Below, in pieces: positions 43,060 to 54,664 of a DNA stretch of 64,000 nucleotides (positions within the stretch are counted from its first letter, which is position 1; every line of letters starts with the position of its first letter). Origin of the DNA: Austropuccinia psidii (lineage: Eukaryota > Basidiomycota > Pucciniomycetes > Pucciniales > Sphaerophragmiaceae); assembly GCA_023105745.1 (NCBI GenBank), contig JALGQZ010000007.1, positions 52,867,569 to 52,931,568 on the forward strand, written 5' to 3'. The translations under genes and the position numbers were made by a program. The notes under the pieces are model-generated. The model was not told the DNA's origin. It did no database searches and worked only from the letters and a program-made list of their open reading frames with translations.

Positions 43060-43968
43060 CTACAAAGACTTAGAAATTCTTGAAAAATCTTCTATATGCT
43101 GTCTGCAATAACCAGAAAATTCTAGAAATGATTTCATTGCTTTTTTGGTTTGGGGCATTGGCTTCAATAGTACTGCTGCTACTTTGTTTTTTTCTATGCC
43201 CAAGCTTAGTCCAAATATAACATGTCCTAGTGCTTTCAGTTCACTGTATGCAAAATGGCACTTTTTCAAGGAATTTTTCATTTTTACATTTACTATCTTT
43301 TGCAAGACTCTTTCTAGTCCTTTTAGGTGACTATCCCAAGTTTCTGAGCAAACTATAATATCATAACTATACATGATTAACCATCCTTCTGACAATTCTT
43401 CAAGAAATATGGTATTCATCATTCTTTTATAATGGAAAGGTGCATTTTTTATACCAAATGACATTCTCAGATATTCAAAAATTCCACAGTGGACTATTGT
43501 CCTCAGTAGTATTTTGGCATTGTCTGTTAAGACATTTTGATGAAAGCCCTTTAGAGCATCCATTGCTGTGGTGAACTTAGCCTGAGATATTTGTGTTAAT
43601 ATCTCATGGATGCTGGGTATTGGATATCTCTCAGGGATAGTATAGGTGTTTAGAGCTCTAAATTCCCCTACCATCCTTGATTTTCAATTATTCCAGGCTA
43701 TAATGACAGGTGTAGTGCCCTCTACCTGTTCATTGTGTCCTACATTCCTTAATACTCCAAGGTCCATTGATTCCTTAATGTGTACCTCTAAAGCTTCTTT
43801 AGCTCTTGGGCTAGCTGGATAAGCTGGTCTTCTTAATAGAGGTGGATAAGGTTTTTCTACATTAAGGATTATTTCTACCTCATGTCCAATTATGGAGCCT
43901 AGTGGTTCCTTGTCAGTTGAAAAGGCATTTTTATATTTAAATAAGAGGTCAATCAATTTTTCTTTCAT
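43060..43968 (-). pseudogene. Gypsy reverse transcriptase (element C), catalytic box altered
   Basis: 43968-43684 encodes the RT N-terminus (LRRPAYPASPRAKEAL, GVLRNVGHNE, TTPVIIAW). After a stop, 43674-43060 encodes EFRALNTYTIPERYPIPSI, TTAMDALKGFHQ, YLRMSFGIKNAPFHY and then LIMYSYDIIVCS, where the family has Tyr-Ile-Asp-Asp. The first catalytic Asp is Tyr, so polymerase activity should be lost. The frame is continuous with RNase H and integrase downstream apart from stops. Confidence 0.9.
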
Positions 43969-44638
43969 TTTTTCTATGAATTTCTGATTGAATTATGCCT
44001 CTTTTTGCTGTTCAGTTATGAAAAAATTCTTTTTCTGGGATTTTTTCTTCATTCTTAATAAGTTTAATTTGTCTTTTGTTATTGAAGAAGCCAAAGTTTT
44101 GTCTTTTATTGTCCTCTATGGTGAAATATCTATCTTTTTGGTTAGAGATATCTGTGACATAAATTGAAAAGCAGTCATTTCCAAGTATAAAATAGTTACT
44201 AGTGCAGTTATCCATTACCACAAATTCTACTTTAAATCTGATACATTGCAAAGGATGAGGGAAGATGAGTGTTAAGTCAATTTTTCCAAGGGGCTTCATG
44301 CTTTCACTTGCACTACTCAATTTTACTCCTTGTATTGGTATAAGTTTTCCTTCCTAATATGGTACAATTATTTTTAAATAACTCTTACCAACACAGGTAC
44401 AATATGCTCCTGTATCTAAGTTCACTTTTGCCTCTTTTTTTTCCACCATGACAGTAATTATACTTGATTTCCCAGCTGTATATCCCATTACTTCTTCTGG
44501 TTTGGTTCTATACAATTTGGCATCTTGTATGTTTATCAGGCTTGTATCAGATGTTCCAACTTGTGGTAAGGTTGAATTGACATCTAGTACTTCATATATT
44601 AAATCAATAGTATTAATTTGTGCATTAATTACATTAAT
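43969..44638 (-). pseudogene. Gypsy aspartic protease (element C)
   Basis: VNLDTGAYCTCVGKSYL (about 44425-44375) has the DTGA catalytic motif and is followed by a TAG where Trp is expected. 44320-44012 continues SASESMKPLGKIDLTL, VEFVVMDNCTSNYFILGND (the hydrophobic-Gly-Asn-Asp end of the protease fold) and KDRYFTIEDNKRQ. It lies in the gag frame. A frameshift near 44030 precedes the RT. Confidence 0.82.
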
Positions 44639-45972
44639 TTAATCACTTTCAGAAGTTTCTGATTCTTCAGTGTCTTTTTCAGAATCAGATTCTTCTTCTT
44701 TATCATTGTGCTCCTCTGTTTCCACAATTTCATAAATTTTTGCTTTTTTGAGGCAATTATTGGCTAAGTGTCCAATACCTCCACGTTTGTGGCACTTTCT
44801 TTGCTCATTACTGTTAGATGTATTGGGCTTGAAAGCTTCTCTTGGCTTACGCTTATTGATAAATGGTTTATTTGGACTTTTAATGTCCAATTTTTTCCAA
44901 GTTCTGCCAATTTTTGTCCATGTCACTATTTCTTCTAGTGAATTGATATGCTATTCTGGGGAGAATGGTTCTATACACTTGCTTCTCAGGGCATGTTCCA
45001 ATTCTCCTCCACATTTCTTAAGTATGTTCATGTTTACCATTTTTTGTGACATTTCTTGGTACAGTGAATATAATCTTTCAACTTGTTTTAAGAACCAAGT
45101 CAAAGGTTTTTCTTTGTTTGGGGGAAGGAAGGAGTTTTCAAATGAATTATCCATTTTGTACCTCCGGGCATCATTAGCCCACTTGGTCATTATTTCTTGT
45201 TTCCACCAAGACCAGGTATTTTTGCCATTTGTTTTCCTTATGCCATAATACCATCTCTTTTCAGATTTATCAAACAGTGAGTGTAATCTGACAGTGATCA
45301 ATTCATCTGGTATGGCATAATCTTCTTGTAACATGTCAATTGTTTTAATAAATGACATATGGTCATATTCACCTTCTCCTATGAATGTTGGCCATTCTTT
45401 TAATTCAGGTGCTTCCTTCATCAAGACCTGGTTATTGTCTTGATTACTCAAGTCTGTTATGAATGGATTTGTTATTTCCTCTTTTGGCTTAACAGGACTT
45501 CTTATGTGAGAAAATGTGGTTGATGACTTTGGAATATTTAAGTTAGCCTCATTAATTTTATCCATTTTTTCCGTAATAAGCCTTATTTCACTTTGAATAT
45601 CATCTTTTAGATGCATTCTTGCTTAATCAATTTTTCCCACATGGGCTAGAAGTAATTTCTGGTGTGATGAAGTCTCTTCTTCAAATATTTCTACAGAAAT
45701 ACTCAATTTGTTCGATTTTTCTGTAAGATTATCAATACTCACATCATAATTGATTGTCAAAGTTTTATCTTTGATATCTTTTATATATTTATACAGTTCT
45801 TGTTGTCCTTGTAAAAAATTTTGAGTATTGTCAATTAAAACTTTTGGTTTATTATTTTCAACAATACATTTAATGTTGTCATTTTATTTTTTATTTTGTA
45901 CAACAATTTTTGTTAATGAAGATATATTATTATTTATTTCTTGTAGGGATAATAAACAATTTTTAATTTCTT
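44639..45972 (-). pseudogene. Gypsy gag capsid and nucleocapsid (element C)
   Basis: Read at -1 relative to the upstream frame, it is continuous from the slippery heptamer at 45994-45988 to 44639, broken only by TAA near 45887, TAA near 45626 and TAA at 44951. The first 350 bp encode a coiled-coil-like helix-rich region. The capsid domain follows (EWPTFIGEGEYDHMSFIKTI, PLTWFLKQVERLYSL). The knuckle at about 44800 is CHKRGGIGHLANNC, with Arg replacing the second Cys. It ends in an acidic Glu/Ser tail. Confidence 0.87.
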
Positions 45973-45987
45973 TTAGAGGTAAAATCC

Positions 45988-45994
45988 TTTTTTT
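45988..45994 (-). promoter_or_regulatory. Candidate -1 ribosomal frameshift heptamer A_AAA_AAA
   Basis: Minus-strand TCA AAA AAA GGA is in the frame of the 46695 ORF. Moving back one base gives a frame that stays open into the capsid domain apart from point stops, while the original frame stops 12 bases after the heptamer. The heptamer fits the X_XXY_YYZ rule. No downstream pseudoknot was assessed. Confidence 0.5.
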
Positions 45995-46112
45995 GATTTC
46001 TGTTCATTCTTTGGGAAATGAGGTTGTCTCATTCTTTGCTCCTCCTTGTCCTTTAATTCCATCAAGGTTCTGGCAATGTTGAAGACATTGTCATGGCATC
46101 TTTTTGGATTTT

Positions 46113-46421
46113 TCAAATCCTGTAGCTTGGGGAATGTGATTTTCTCCAGTTTTTTTTCTTGTTCTTCTTCCCTTCTTGGGGAAGTGGGTTGGCTTGGGGC
46201 TTGCTGGTAGAAGCTACTTGGGCTTCTTCCTTGTTTGCCTCCTTCTTTTTGGCATGGTACTCCTTGATCTTTTTGATTTGAGGCTTGGATGATAGTGGAT
46301 TCCATCCATTGGAGTGTCTCACTATTTCCTCCTCTTTGAGGAACTTTTTGAGGATGTGCCAGGAGTTCATCACTCCTTGGTGGATTTGTGGCAACATTTC
46401 CCAATCCTTGTCCTTGCACAC
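46113..46421 (-). pseudogene. Conserved overlapping frame in C gag
   Basis: A 102-codon frame offset by +1. KDWEMLPQIHQGVMNSW, KKFLKEEE, GWNPLSSKPQIKKIKEY matches, position for position, the 9873-9289 frame of element B more closely than the main frame does. I infer it is the true coding frame of this Gag segment, cut off from its continuation at 46113 by an indel or stop. Confidence 0.5.
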
Positions 46422-46742
46422 TGTTTAGTACTGCTTGTACTAGCTCATGTAAACGTCTATGTGAGCCCTCTGAATGTGATTTGTACATATTTGAGTTAAT
46501 CATAAATAGTTCTAACTCTGGTTCAGATATTATGGGCATTTCTGGGACTTGCCTTTGTGATAAGGCACTTCCTTGTGTGGATTCTGTTCCACTGGGGATT
46601 TTTCCCTTTCTTTCCCGCTTTGAGGGATCAATTCTACCTCTGAGTCTAGCTCCATCTGATTGGATAGAGTATTGGGAGCCTCTTCTGGTAGTCATAATTG
46701 AAGAAATAAGAAATAAAAAGATTTCAGGACAGTAATATCTTT

Positions 46743-47072
46743 TTATGGCAATTTATAAAGGAGGTAATCACCTTCAGAGTCCTTAATAGTGGGTGCTGGA
46801 AAGTCTAATTTCTTAGCTTTCTTTTTCTTAATCAAAATTGGTGTTGGAGAGCTTGGGCAAGTTTCTTCCACCAATATTTCAACAGTGGTTTGATTGTCCT
46901 CTGTTGGATTGTATTCAAACACTAAAAAGACAAATAAATATAAGTCTTTTGTACAAAGTCTTATTTTTTGTAAGATATGGCAATTTTCCATGTAAAGATT
47001 TCTTTTATATCTCATAATACGTGAAATGAATAAAGAAATGAATAAAAAATTGAATGAAAATGACTTTTTCAT
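46743..47072 (-). CDS. Upstream open frame in the leader of element C, unknown
   Basis: 109 codons, Met at 47072. The first third is hydrophobic and AT-driven. From about residue 53 it becomes acidic with a KKKKAKK basic patch, then ends LYKLP. No family is recognised. It lies between the primer site and gag. It could be a leader exon or incidental; the corresponding part of element B has an unrelated frame. Confidence 0.3.
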   Translation of the reverse strand: MKKSFSFNFLFISLFISRIMRYKRNLYMENCHILQKIRLCTKDLYLFVFLVFEYNPTEDNQTTVEILVEETCPSSPTPILIKKKKAKKLDFPAPTIKDSEGDYLLYKLP

Positions 47073-47388
47073 TTGGTTTTTATATTTTTAATTTCAAAGA
47101 ATAAAATAAAATTGAAGATGATTCTTTTATAAAATTAATTTATAATATAAATTTCTTTTTTCTTTATAAAATATCTATTTTAATCACTAGAATCACTCAA
47201 AGAAGGTTCTTGCAAGTCTAAGGATGTGAGAAACCACATGGAAGACAGTACAATTGCTTTCCAAATGCCTCAATAGATTTTAAAATTATAAAGATAAATT
47301 TATTATATAATTTTATGGTTATAAATATAATTTATTATTAGATAACCCAATAAGAATCTTCTTAAAGGTCATTAAAATGGATATCATG

Positions 47389-47402
47389 GCCAGGACCCCA
47401 AA
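47389..47402 (-). promoter_or_regulatory. Primer-binding site of element C
   Basis: Minus-strand TGGGGTCCTGGC begins two bases after the 5' LTR end. It is nearly identical to the site of element B. The tRNA is not identified. Confidence 0.6.
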
Positions 47403-49370
47403 TCTAAGGTTTGACTATGAAACAATAAGTAAAAATTACTAATATTTTACTTATTTTACTATGAATATCTGTATAAATAAAATAAATAAGATAAAAAGTA
47501 ATTCTAATAATAAAGAATAATTATGATTATGTCATAAAAAATGATTATATTATTAAATAAATATAATAATATAGCTTATATTATGAACAAATAATATAAT
47601 AAATAAATATATTAATATATGATTATTGATATATTTAAAAGCACTCCATATTTGTTACCAACAAATAATAAAGCCATAAAAAACAATTAATAACAATAAT
47701 ATTACTAATATTCAAGCTATATGTTAATATAAATACTATTTATATTAATTAAAGAATTATTGATAGTGATAATAAAGAGAAATTATTATAATAAGAGAAA
47801 ATAATCTACTTTTGATGCTTAATATAATAATTTTGAATGAATTTATGTTAAGTAATGTAAATACAACTTATTCATATTGTATTTACAAATAAAAATAAAA
47901 GAAATTACAAATTTTCTTGATTTTATGTGGAAATGAGATTTTTAAGGGAATTATAACAAAACAAGAGAAAAATTTGATTAATCATGTCAAAAATGATGAT
48001 TATAGTAAAGATAAACTTTGGTCTTTGATAGTATAAGAGATTTATATATAAAGAATAAAAGATTTCACCTTTGGTTTTAATTGTTTGATTGTTTTGATGC
48101 GTCTGGGGGGGAAATAGAGTAAAAAGAGCTCTATTTATAGTAAATACCTCCCTTCTAGAGTCCAGTAGGCTTCTAGTAGGCATGTACTTATGGTATCCAC
48201 TAGAAATGATCATTATTTTAAGGTTTAGTGATGATTACGTCATGATCAAACGATCTTATCTCATTATTGTGCCATTATTAAGAGTTATCACTATAACTCT
48301 AAGTTTGATGACATCATAGGCTTGGAAGAAGCCTAAACTTCGTGGATTTTATTAGTATTAATCATAATCAAATAGTAATCACCAGCCCTATCACTTATAT
48401 AACTGTTAAACTTAAAATAAGATCACAGTAAGTGATCATAAATGATCAATTTTGAGCTTATACTTTGATCATTAATAGCTTTGAGATTATACATGCTACA
48501 GCTATTCTGAGAGTAAATTCAGATATCTTGCCATGTCCATATTAAACTTCCAAGAGAGTTTAATTACATAATAAAAACTTTATTTTTCATGAATCTCCTT
48601 GTAACTCATTTTTTGTGTTGAAATTCAATATTGTAAACGTCAAACCTTGATTTTAAGGGGTTATACCTTTAATATCAGAATACAAATTACATCATTCTTC
48701 ACGTATGAGCTAGTAGAGTCTGACTGTATCTTTCTTTCTAAGTTTGGACCACTTTCACAAGAAAGTGGTCAACAGCTCAAGTGATTTTTTTCTATAAACC
48801 ATTACAAGTTTTAACCTTGTTTATAACCTGTAGAATATAAACCCACATCTGTGTTCCTACATTAGTTACATGGTGACTGTATCTTTGGTTAAAGTCTCTA
48901 TCTTGTATATTTCAAGATATATTAGCTAAAAACCATGAATATATGCATTGCCCAAAAAAGTGCATATATTTGGCTTAATTCCTTAAGTATTGACGTTAGA
49001 GAATAGCCATATAATTATTTCATGTGTGGCATTTTATGGAAAATCCAATGGTACAGACTATTGCATATGTTGTTTCATTGGTTTCCCAGTTAAATAGGTT
49101 TTTGTGTCTTTTTTAAGGTATTATTACTTATTCTTCAGTAATTATTGACTTTTGAGATATGCCATAAATATGACATGTGTGTATTGTACCATGTGGAATC
49201 TAATGTTCTAGCTTAATTCACATTTCTACTAATTAAACTCTGAGTTAATTCAGATTTTGTACCTATTTATGGTATTTTCACTAGCTTTAAGATAATTATT
49301 ATAAGTATAATTATTATAGTATTTTTCTTGTGACCTTTTTGGATATGTGGTCATATCACAAAGGCTCACA
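47403..49370 (-). repeat. 5' LTR of element C (1968 bp)
   Basis: Starts TGTGAGCCTTTGTGATATG (49370) and ends CAAACCTTAGA, a mutated CAAACCTTACA, directly before the primer site. Homologous to 38855-40827 and, inverted, to 59277-63537. Confidence 0.88.
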
Positions 49371-52300
49371 TTGAATTTGAATACCCATTTTCTGGGGTTA
49401 AGCTTCTTTCTCTGTATTTCAGATGAGAGGTGAAAATTAAGAGTTATGCTCAGCAACTTCTTTGAGCAGGAATTACTTTGTTATTCTTTGTCCTATGATG
49501 ATGGTACTTGTATATTTAGAAACAGGTGAGTTTCCTCTTGCTTCTGACACCTTTTGAGCTGGTTTGGCTCAGCTCCATGTTTTGGTTGTATTTTGCTCTA
49601 CCATTGGTTTATGGTGTTCTGGCTGTCATGCTTGTGCTCTGGTTTTGAGTCACAGGCTGAGACTTGATGAGAATAATTACTCTGAGCCTTAGAGGTATTT
49701 TCCAATACCCAAAAGACCACAAATGATAAAACAAAGTATAGTTATAAATAGAATAATTTTATTTCTATTATCAAAACAAAAATCAAAATATAAATATAAA
49801 TTTGTACACAAAAGTCATAATTTAATTGTAATCCAAAAATAAAATTACATTGAAATTTAAAATTGTGAAAACACATTTTTACTTGAAAAAATTAAGTAAA
49901 AATGAATGTCCAAAAAATACCAAAATTGAAATATTTTTGGAAAAAATTTAAATAAAATTTTCTATAACTTTTTATCCTACAAATAAACATATGAAAATTA
50001 AGGTGGGGTCACCTCTGGCTAAAATTTCTGTAACTCAACTCTAAATAAGCTTAAATCAAGTTTTCAGTATTTTCTGCTAAAATGTTGAAAATAATCAACA
50101 CCTTAATTCAATTCACACCAAATTTGGTGTTAACCATCAATTTTTGTGTTAAAATTGAGGTGTTGTGTGTAGTTTAGAAGCTATTAGGAATTGCAGTATT
50201 TTCAATTAAAATTTCAAAATGTGCACATGTATTGCATAAGTGAACTTTAATTTACATATGAGGTATCAATTATTACTATAGTTTACTGTAAAAACTCAAT
50301 TGAATTACATATGTCAACTCTAAGTAAGATACATGATGAGGAATTAATTAAAAAATAAATTCAAAAGATTAATTCTGGGGGGAAAAGGAATATTAGCTCT
50401 AGGGGGGAACCAGACCCCCAAAGTCCTTTCTGATAGGCATGAGATGTCAAAATCCACACAAACATTAATCACTTTTGGCCTGGAATTGAGTCACTGGGTC
50501 TGTGACTCAATTGATGATGAGGTTTTGATACCAACCAGGGCAGGTTTAACTGTTTGCAAAAGGGTAAAACTACGTTTATAATGAAAAACCACTGTAAAGA
50601 CAGTTTCAACTGGAATTTATGTTCCTTACACACATTCTGACATGTTTTGAAGGCTTAAAACCAGGTATTACTATAGCAATGGCTGATTTAAGGGTCCAAA
50701 AGGGCTAAAAATAGCAAATAATGGCTAAAACCAGCCGTTTTTTGGTCTAAACCAGGTTTCAATGATGCCATAATTGGATTTTTTGCTGTAAGAGTGTTTT
50801 TCACAACTGACAAGAGCAAATTTTACTTTTGGAGTAAGAGAATTGATGGCTGTAAAAGTATGTCTTCTTGGCCCCACTTTTCTCTTCACATTGGAATCTT
50901 TTCCTTTCATAATTAGTTTAAACACTGTTCAACAAATCAATAAAAGATTTCAAGCACCTTTTAACAATGTGAAAAAAATTTATAATCATTGCTTGTAACT
51001 ATTATAATCATTTTTACCCTTGAGCCACCCCATAAGTCAATTAAAGCATCTTTCATCACTGTTAACTTTGTCACTTTCTTTCCAAATTCATTCTGGTCAC
51101 TTTTGGGTGTTTTTTCTCTTTAACTTTTTTTTAAATACTCTGTTCTTATATTAATTTCCTGCAGTTGTTTGCTCAATTAATACCAATTGAAATTGCTCTT
51201 GAAGAAATTTCTTTTTTAGCCTTAAATATCTCTTGTAGAGTATTTTTGGATAAATTTTTATTGTTAGTAAAACAATAAATCTTCATAATATTATTGTTTT
51301 ATACTTATAAAGTTAAGAAAAATAAAATAGGTGTGTTTTCTCTTAAAAATATTATTTCATACTACTTGTAATCAATTATTACCTTATACAAGTTTACAGG
51401 ACAGGAAAAGTACTTGATTTTTAATCAAAGCTTCATATCCACACCTTAAAGTTACAAAAATACCTCTCAGGAAATGATGTATTATCCAAGTCCCAGCCTC
51501 CTTCAAAGAGGTACTGTAGTGGCTATCAGATAAAAAAAATTTAAGGTATTATGAAGGAAGGCAAAGGTTTGGAAATTGTTCCCTGTACAAATTTTGAATA
51601 TTTGAAAAAGAAGTCATTCTTATTCAGTGAAACAATAGAAATCTTAAAACATAATGCTCACCCGCTGTGATTCTGGAAAAAAGGCATCCAACTGCTCCAC
51701 TTTCCTTTTTTCCTGAAGGAAATTTGTTTTTGAAACAAGTAGGAATACTTTGGGATTTCATTTTATAATGAGTCTCTTTCTTGCCTGACTCTCCCAATTA
51801 GTTTTAGCATTTTCAGCTTAAAAAGGCAGCCAAATTTTTTTTTCAGCATAAGCTGACATCAAACTATCAATGGAGCCTTGCTCCTTTTGAAATAAATAAG
51901 TTGTTGAGGTTCAAGATGCACTGAAAGTCTTTGAATTGCAGATTTGTGGTCTGAAAGTTGGAATTGAAAAATGTGACAAGAGGCTAAAACATATTTGTAA
52001 GATATAGGTTTTGTTTCTCTCTGGATATGAGAAAAATACCTTTGAATGGTTCATTTCAATTTTAATTTTTGCGTTCCATACCTTTACTACCATATTAAAT
52101 CTTACCAATAATAATTTATTATGAAAATTACAAGGAAAAAAAAGTGAACTAGTGTTTATCAATGAGATAAAGTAATCAAACTGGTACTTCGGGCCAAGAA
52201 AATGGCATCTGTGCAAAAAAGGCCCATAGCTGTATTTCAAGGGAATTCTCTAGAGCTAATAATTTGGTTTTGTTTGACAAACTAAAAACTAGGAAAAAGT

Positions 52301-54664
52301 ATTTCTATCAATAGAATAATGGATTGAAGCTCAAAAATCAAAAGTCTATCTATCTTACTTAAACCACTAGTGCATATGGACTTACATACTTGGATAACCA
52401 TGCGAATCTCACTCATTAATAAATATGCTCAGTAGAGATTGTGTTTGCAACATGGAAGAGTTTTTGGTGTTATTTGACCTCACTGACATTTTTGAAATAA
52501 AGCATTTTTAATTGGAGTTTATTTTTCAAAATAACTTCAATTCAGCTACAAGAATCCTACCCCCATAACCCTTGAATCAAAAGTAAACATGTAGTGGTGC
52601 TTTCCAAAGAATAATTTTGGTAATACAACTAATAGACCAATTGAAAAAATAGTACATACAAATTATTATGCAGGTAATGCTTTCTTTAACAAACCAAAAA
52701 TAAAGAATTTGAAATGTGAAGAGTATTCCTTCCTGATATATTCAAATACTGCATTATGTGTTATAAATGGTCCAGATTTTTCAAATCTTTTTCTTCACTT
52801 CTTCTTGAGGCTTATGAAACTAACTTGTGAAATAATAAAACTTAATGAGCTAGCTAGCACATAAAGCTATATTACAAGAAAAAAGACTTACCAACATATC
52901 TCTCTCTGAAACTTTCAATTTAGCTAACAGTGTTTTCATTTTCAAATTCTTTTCTCAAGCTAACATTCAAAAGGCATTTTTTTGTTTACTGGTTCCTTTA
53001 TAAGTTCCAAAAATTGGATATAAGAGCTTGTTTCTGGGTTTTGTTTTGGTGTTGGGATTCATAGACTTTTTTGTGAAAAGAAGTAAGATAGATAATGAAA
53101 TAAATGTGATGATTTAGGTCTAGGAGGTAAGATAGAAAAATTAAATAAGTACACAGCAATAAAAAATTGAGAATCTTTTTGAGTGAATTAAAAATCTGAA
53201 ATGGTAAGCTTAAAATGCGATTTCATACGTAGAAAACTAAGAGATAATGGCTTTTTGAATAAAGTATTATTTTTAGGAGCATTAAAAGATAGGAGGAAGG
53301 TGTTTTTAATTAATGACTATAAGGTAAAAGGTTTTGAATGAAAGAATGCTTACTTCAGTATTTAGTGAGGTTCAATGGAGGCCATGAATCAACCATCATG
53401 CATCAATAAAATCTTCCTTGGTTTATAATGTTGGAAAAATTCGCAGTTCAGCTTAAAAAAGCTTTTTGAAGATCATTAAGGATGATTTAGCCTTTGGTTT
53501 GAATTAATGAAACTAAATATTGAAAAACAAATGAAAAAAAAAGAAAATATGAGAAAAAAATATTTACTATTTTAAAAAGGAATGTTTGAAAACATTTTTG
53601 TATAAAAATTTAACCTTGGTAAGTGTTTTATTTTTTAAATTCCGCAGTATATGCACCTCATGTTAGGTTTTAGGGTTTTGGGCCCTCTATGACCAACTTC
53701 TGTTTCCAAATCTTCCAAGAATCTTCGCTTATTCCTATCTGTTATTTTTCTTTTTTTGAATTCATTTCTTGATCCCAATCCTCAAGAGAATTCTAATGTT
53801 ATATACATTCTAATAGATTCTAATTGTCTGTTTTCTTTTGTTTACTGAAATATCGATTATATAAGTAAAATATGATTCTCAGAGTCAGCATCGTTTAAAA
53901 CAAGAATGTGTACTGCGCTTAGGCCTTACCTTACTTACTGAGCCAATTTTTTTTTTCCAGGTATCATATGATGCAAAACCCTTCTTTCACCACAAACGTA
54001 ACTGAGAACTCATCTTTAATTCACTATTACCCTACTACCAATGGCAAGCTAAGCTTTATTTTCTCATCATTTGACTCCTGCAAGTTTCAATAGTTTTGCA
54101 ACCAAAAAATTCATACTCACAGAATTCTTGAATTTAATAGATATAGGATCGTTTATCAAGGAATGTATTAATGGTAAATTGCACTCAACTCAATCTTATA
54201 TTTAATACAATGAACAAATTAGAAAATACATTAAATCACCTATCATTCAAAAAACAACCACTTTTGATTATGATATTATGTACTTGTTAAAAGTGGTCAA
54301 AGTAAACCATCACAAGACCTGATGAAACTATCAAAATAGGTGTTCTTGTTCATTATAGTAAAAGAAACAAAAATTCAAATATCTCAATTAACAAACCATT
54401 TGAAGGAAGAGTTTCAAAATTACTTACTAAACTATCATTCAAAGGATGTAAAAATCATCTTATAAATCCACAAAACAAGGCTTCAATAGAAGGAACATCT
54501 GATAGTAAAAAAAAAGATTTCATGAAAGAATTGGGGATAGTCTGTAAGTTATTGTTGTATTAGTTTAAAAATTAGTGACTAATGAGATTTAAACTCAATC
54601 TTTCTTTAAAATGAGTGTTGTGAATGAATTATATTAGATTTCTGAATTTAAATTGTGGTCTAAC
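49371..54664. other. 5.3-kb AT-rich region with no recognisable gene
   Basis: Only short open frames, none with a motif. The start of the segment (49371-49680) is somewhat less AT-rich. CTGAGCCTTAGAGGTATTTTCC at 49682 weakly recalls the start of the B/C LTRs, but no matching end was found. A/T homopolymer runs are frequent (about 53530-53640). This may be true intergenic DNA or older, unrecognisable repeats. Confidence 0.45.

Larger units (their letters stand above)
45973..46695 (-). pseudogene. Gag N-terminal ORF (element C), ending at a slippery site
   Basis: 240 codons from ATG 46695 (MTTRRGSQYSIQSDG, like the start of B gag) to a TAA at 45975-45973. It contains DNVFNIARTLMELKDKEEQR, also present in element B. 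Codons 234-236 form an in-frame A AAA AAA followed by G, six codons before the stop, and the -1 frame is the capsid frame. In the middle the conserved protein is in the +1 frame (46421-46113), so an indel probably displaced the reading there. Confidence 0.72.
38855..49370 (-). mobile_element. Ty3/Gypsy element C, both LTRs present (about 10.5 kb)
   Basis: Minus strand: 5' LTR (49370-47403), primer site TGGGGTCCTGGC, upstream frame, two-frame gag, protease, RT, RNase H, integrase with a chromo-like C-terminus, polypurine tract and 3' LTR (40827-38855). The outer flanks (TTGAA right, TTGGG left) do not give a convincing target repeat. The LTRs agree closely along their length but with visible differences. 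All ORFs are interrupted. Confidence 0.9.

Noticed and set aside
38850..49375. Target-site duplication of element C
   Set aside because: The flanks TTGGG and TTGAA share only three bases and the 3' LTR edge is degenerate, so I do not claim one.
49681..49730. Possible start of another plus-strand B/C-like LTR
   Set aside because: About 40 bases of weak similarity, the terminal TG is mutated, and no matching LTR end or target repeat was found in the next 5 kb.
51911..52240. 109-codon minus-strand frame in the gene-free region
   Set aside because: AT-biased composition, no domain, isolated. Consistent with chance.
53660..53690. TTAGG/TTTAGGG-like words resembling telomeric repeat
   Set aside because: Only one or two imperfect units. 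No array.
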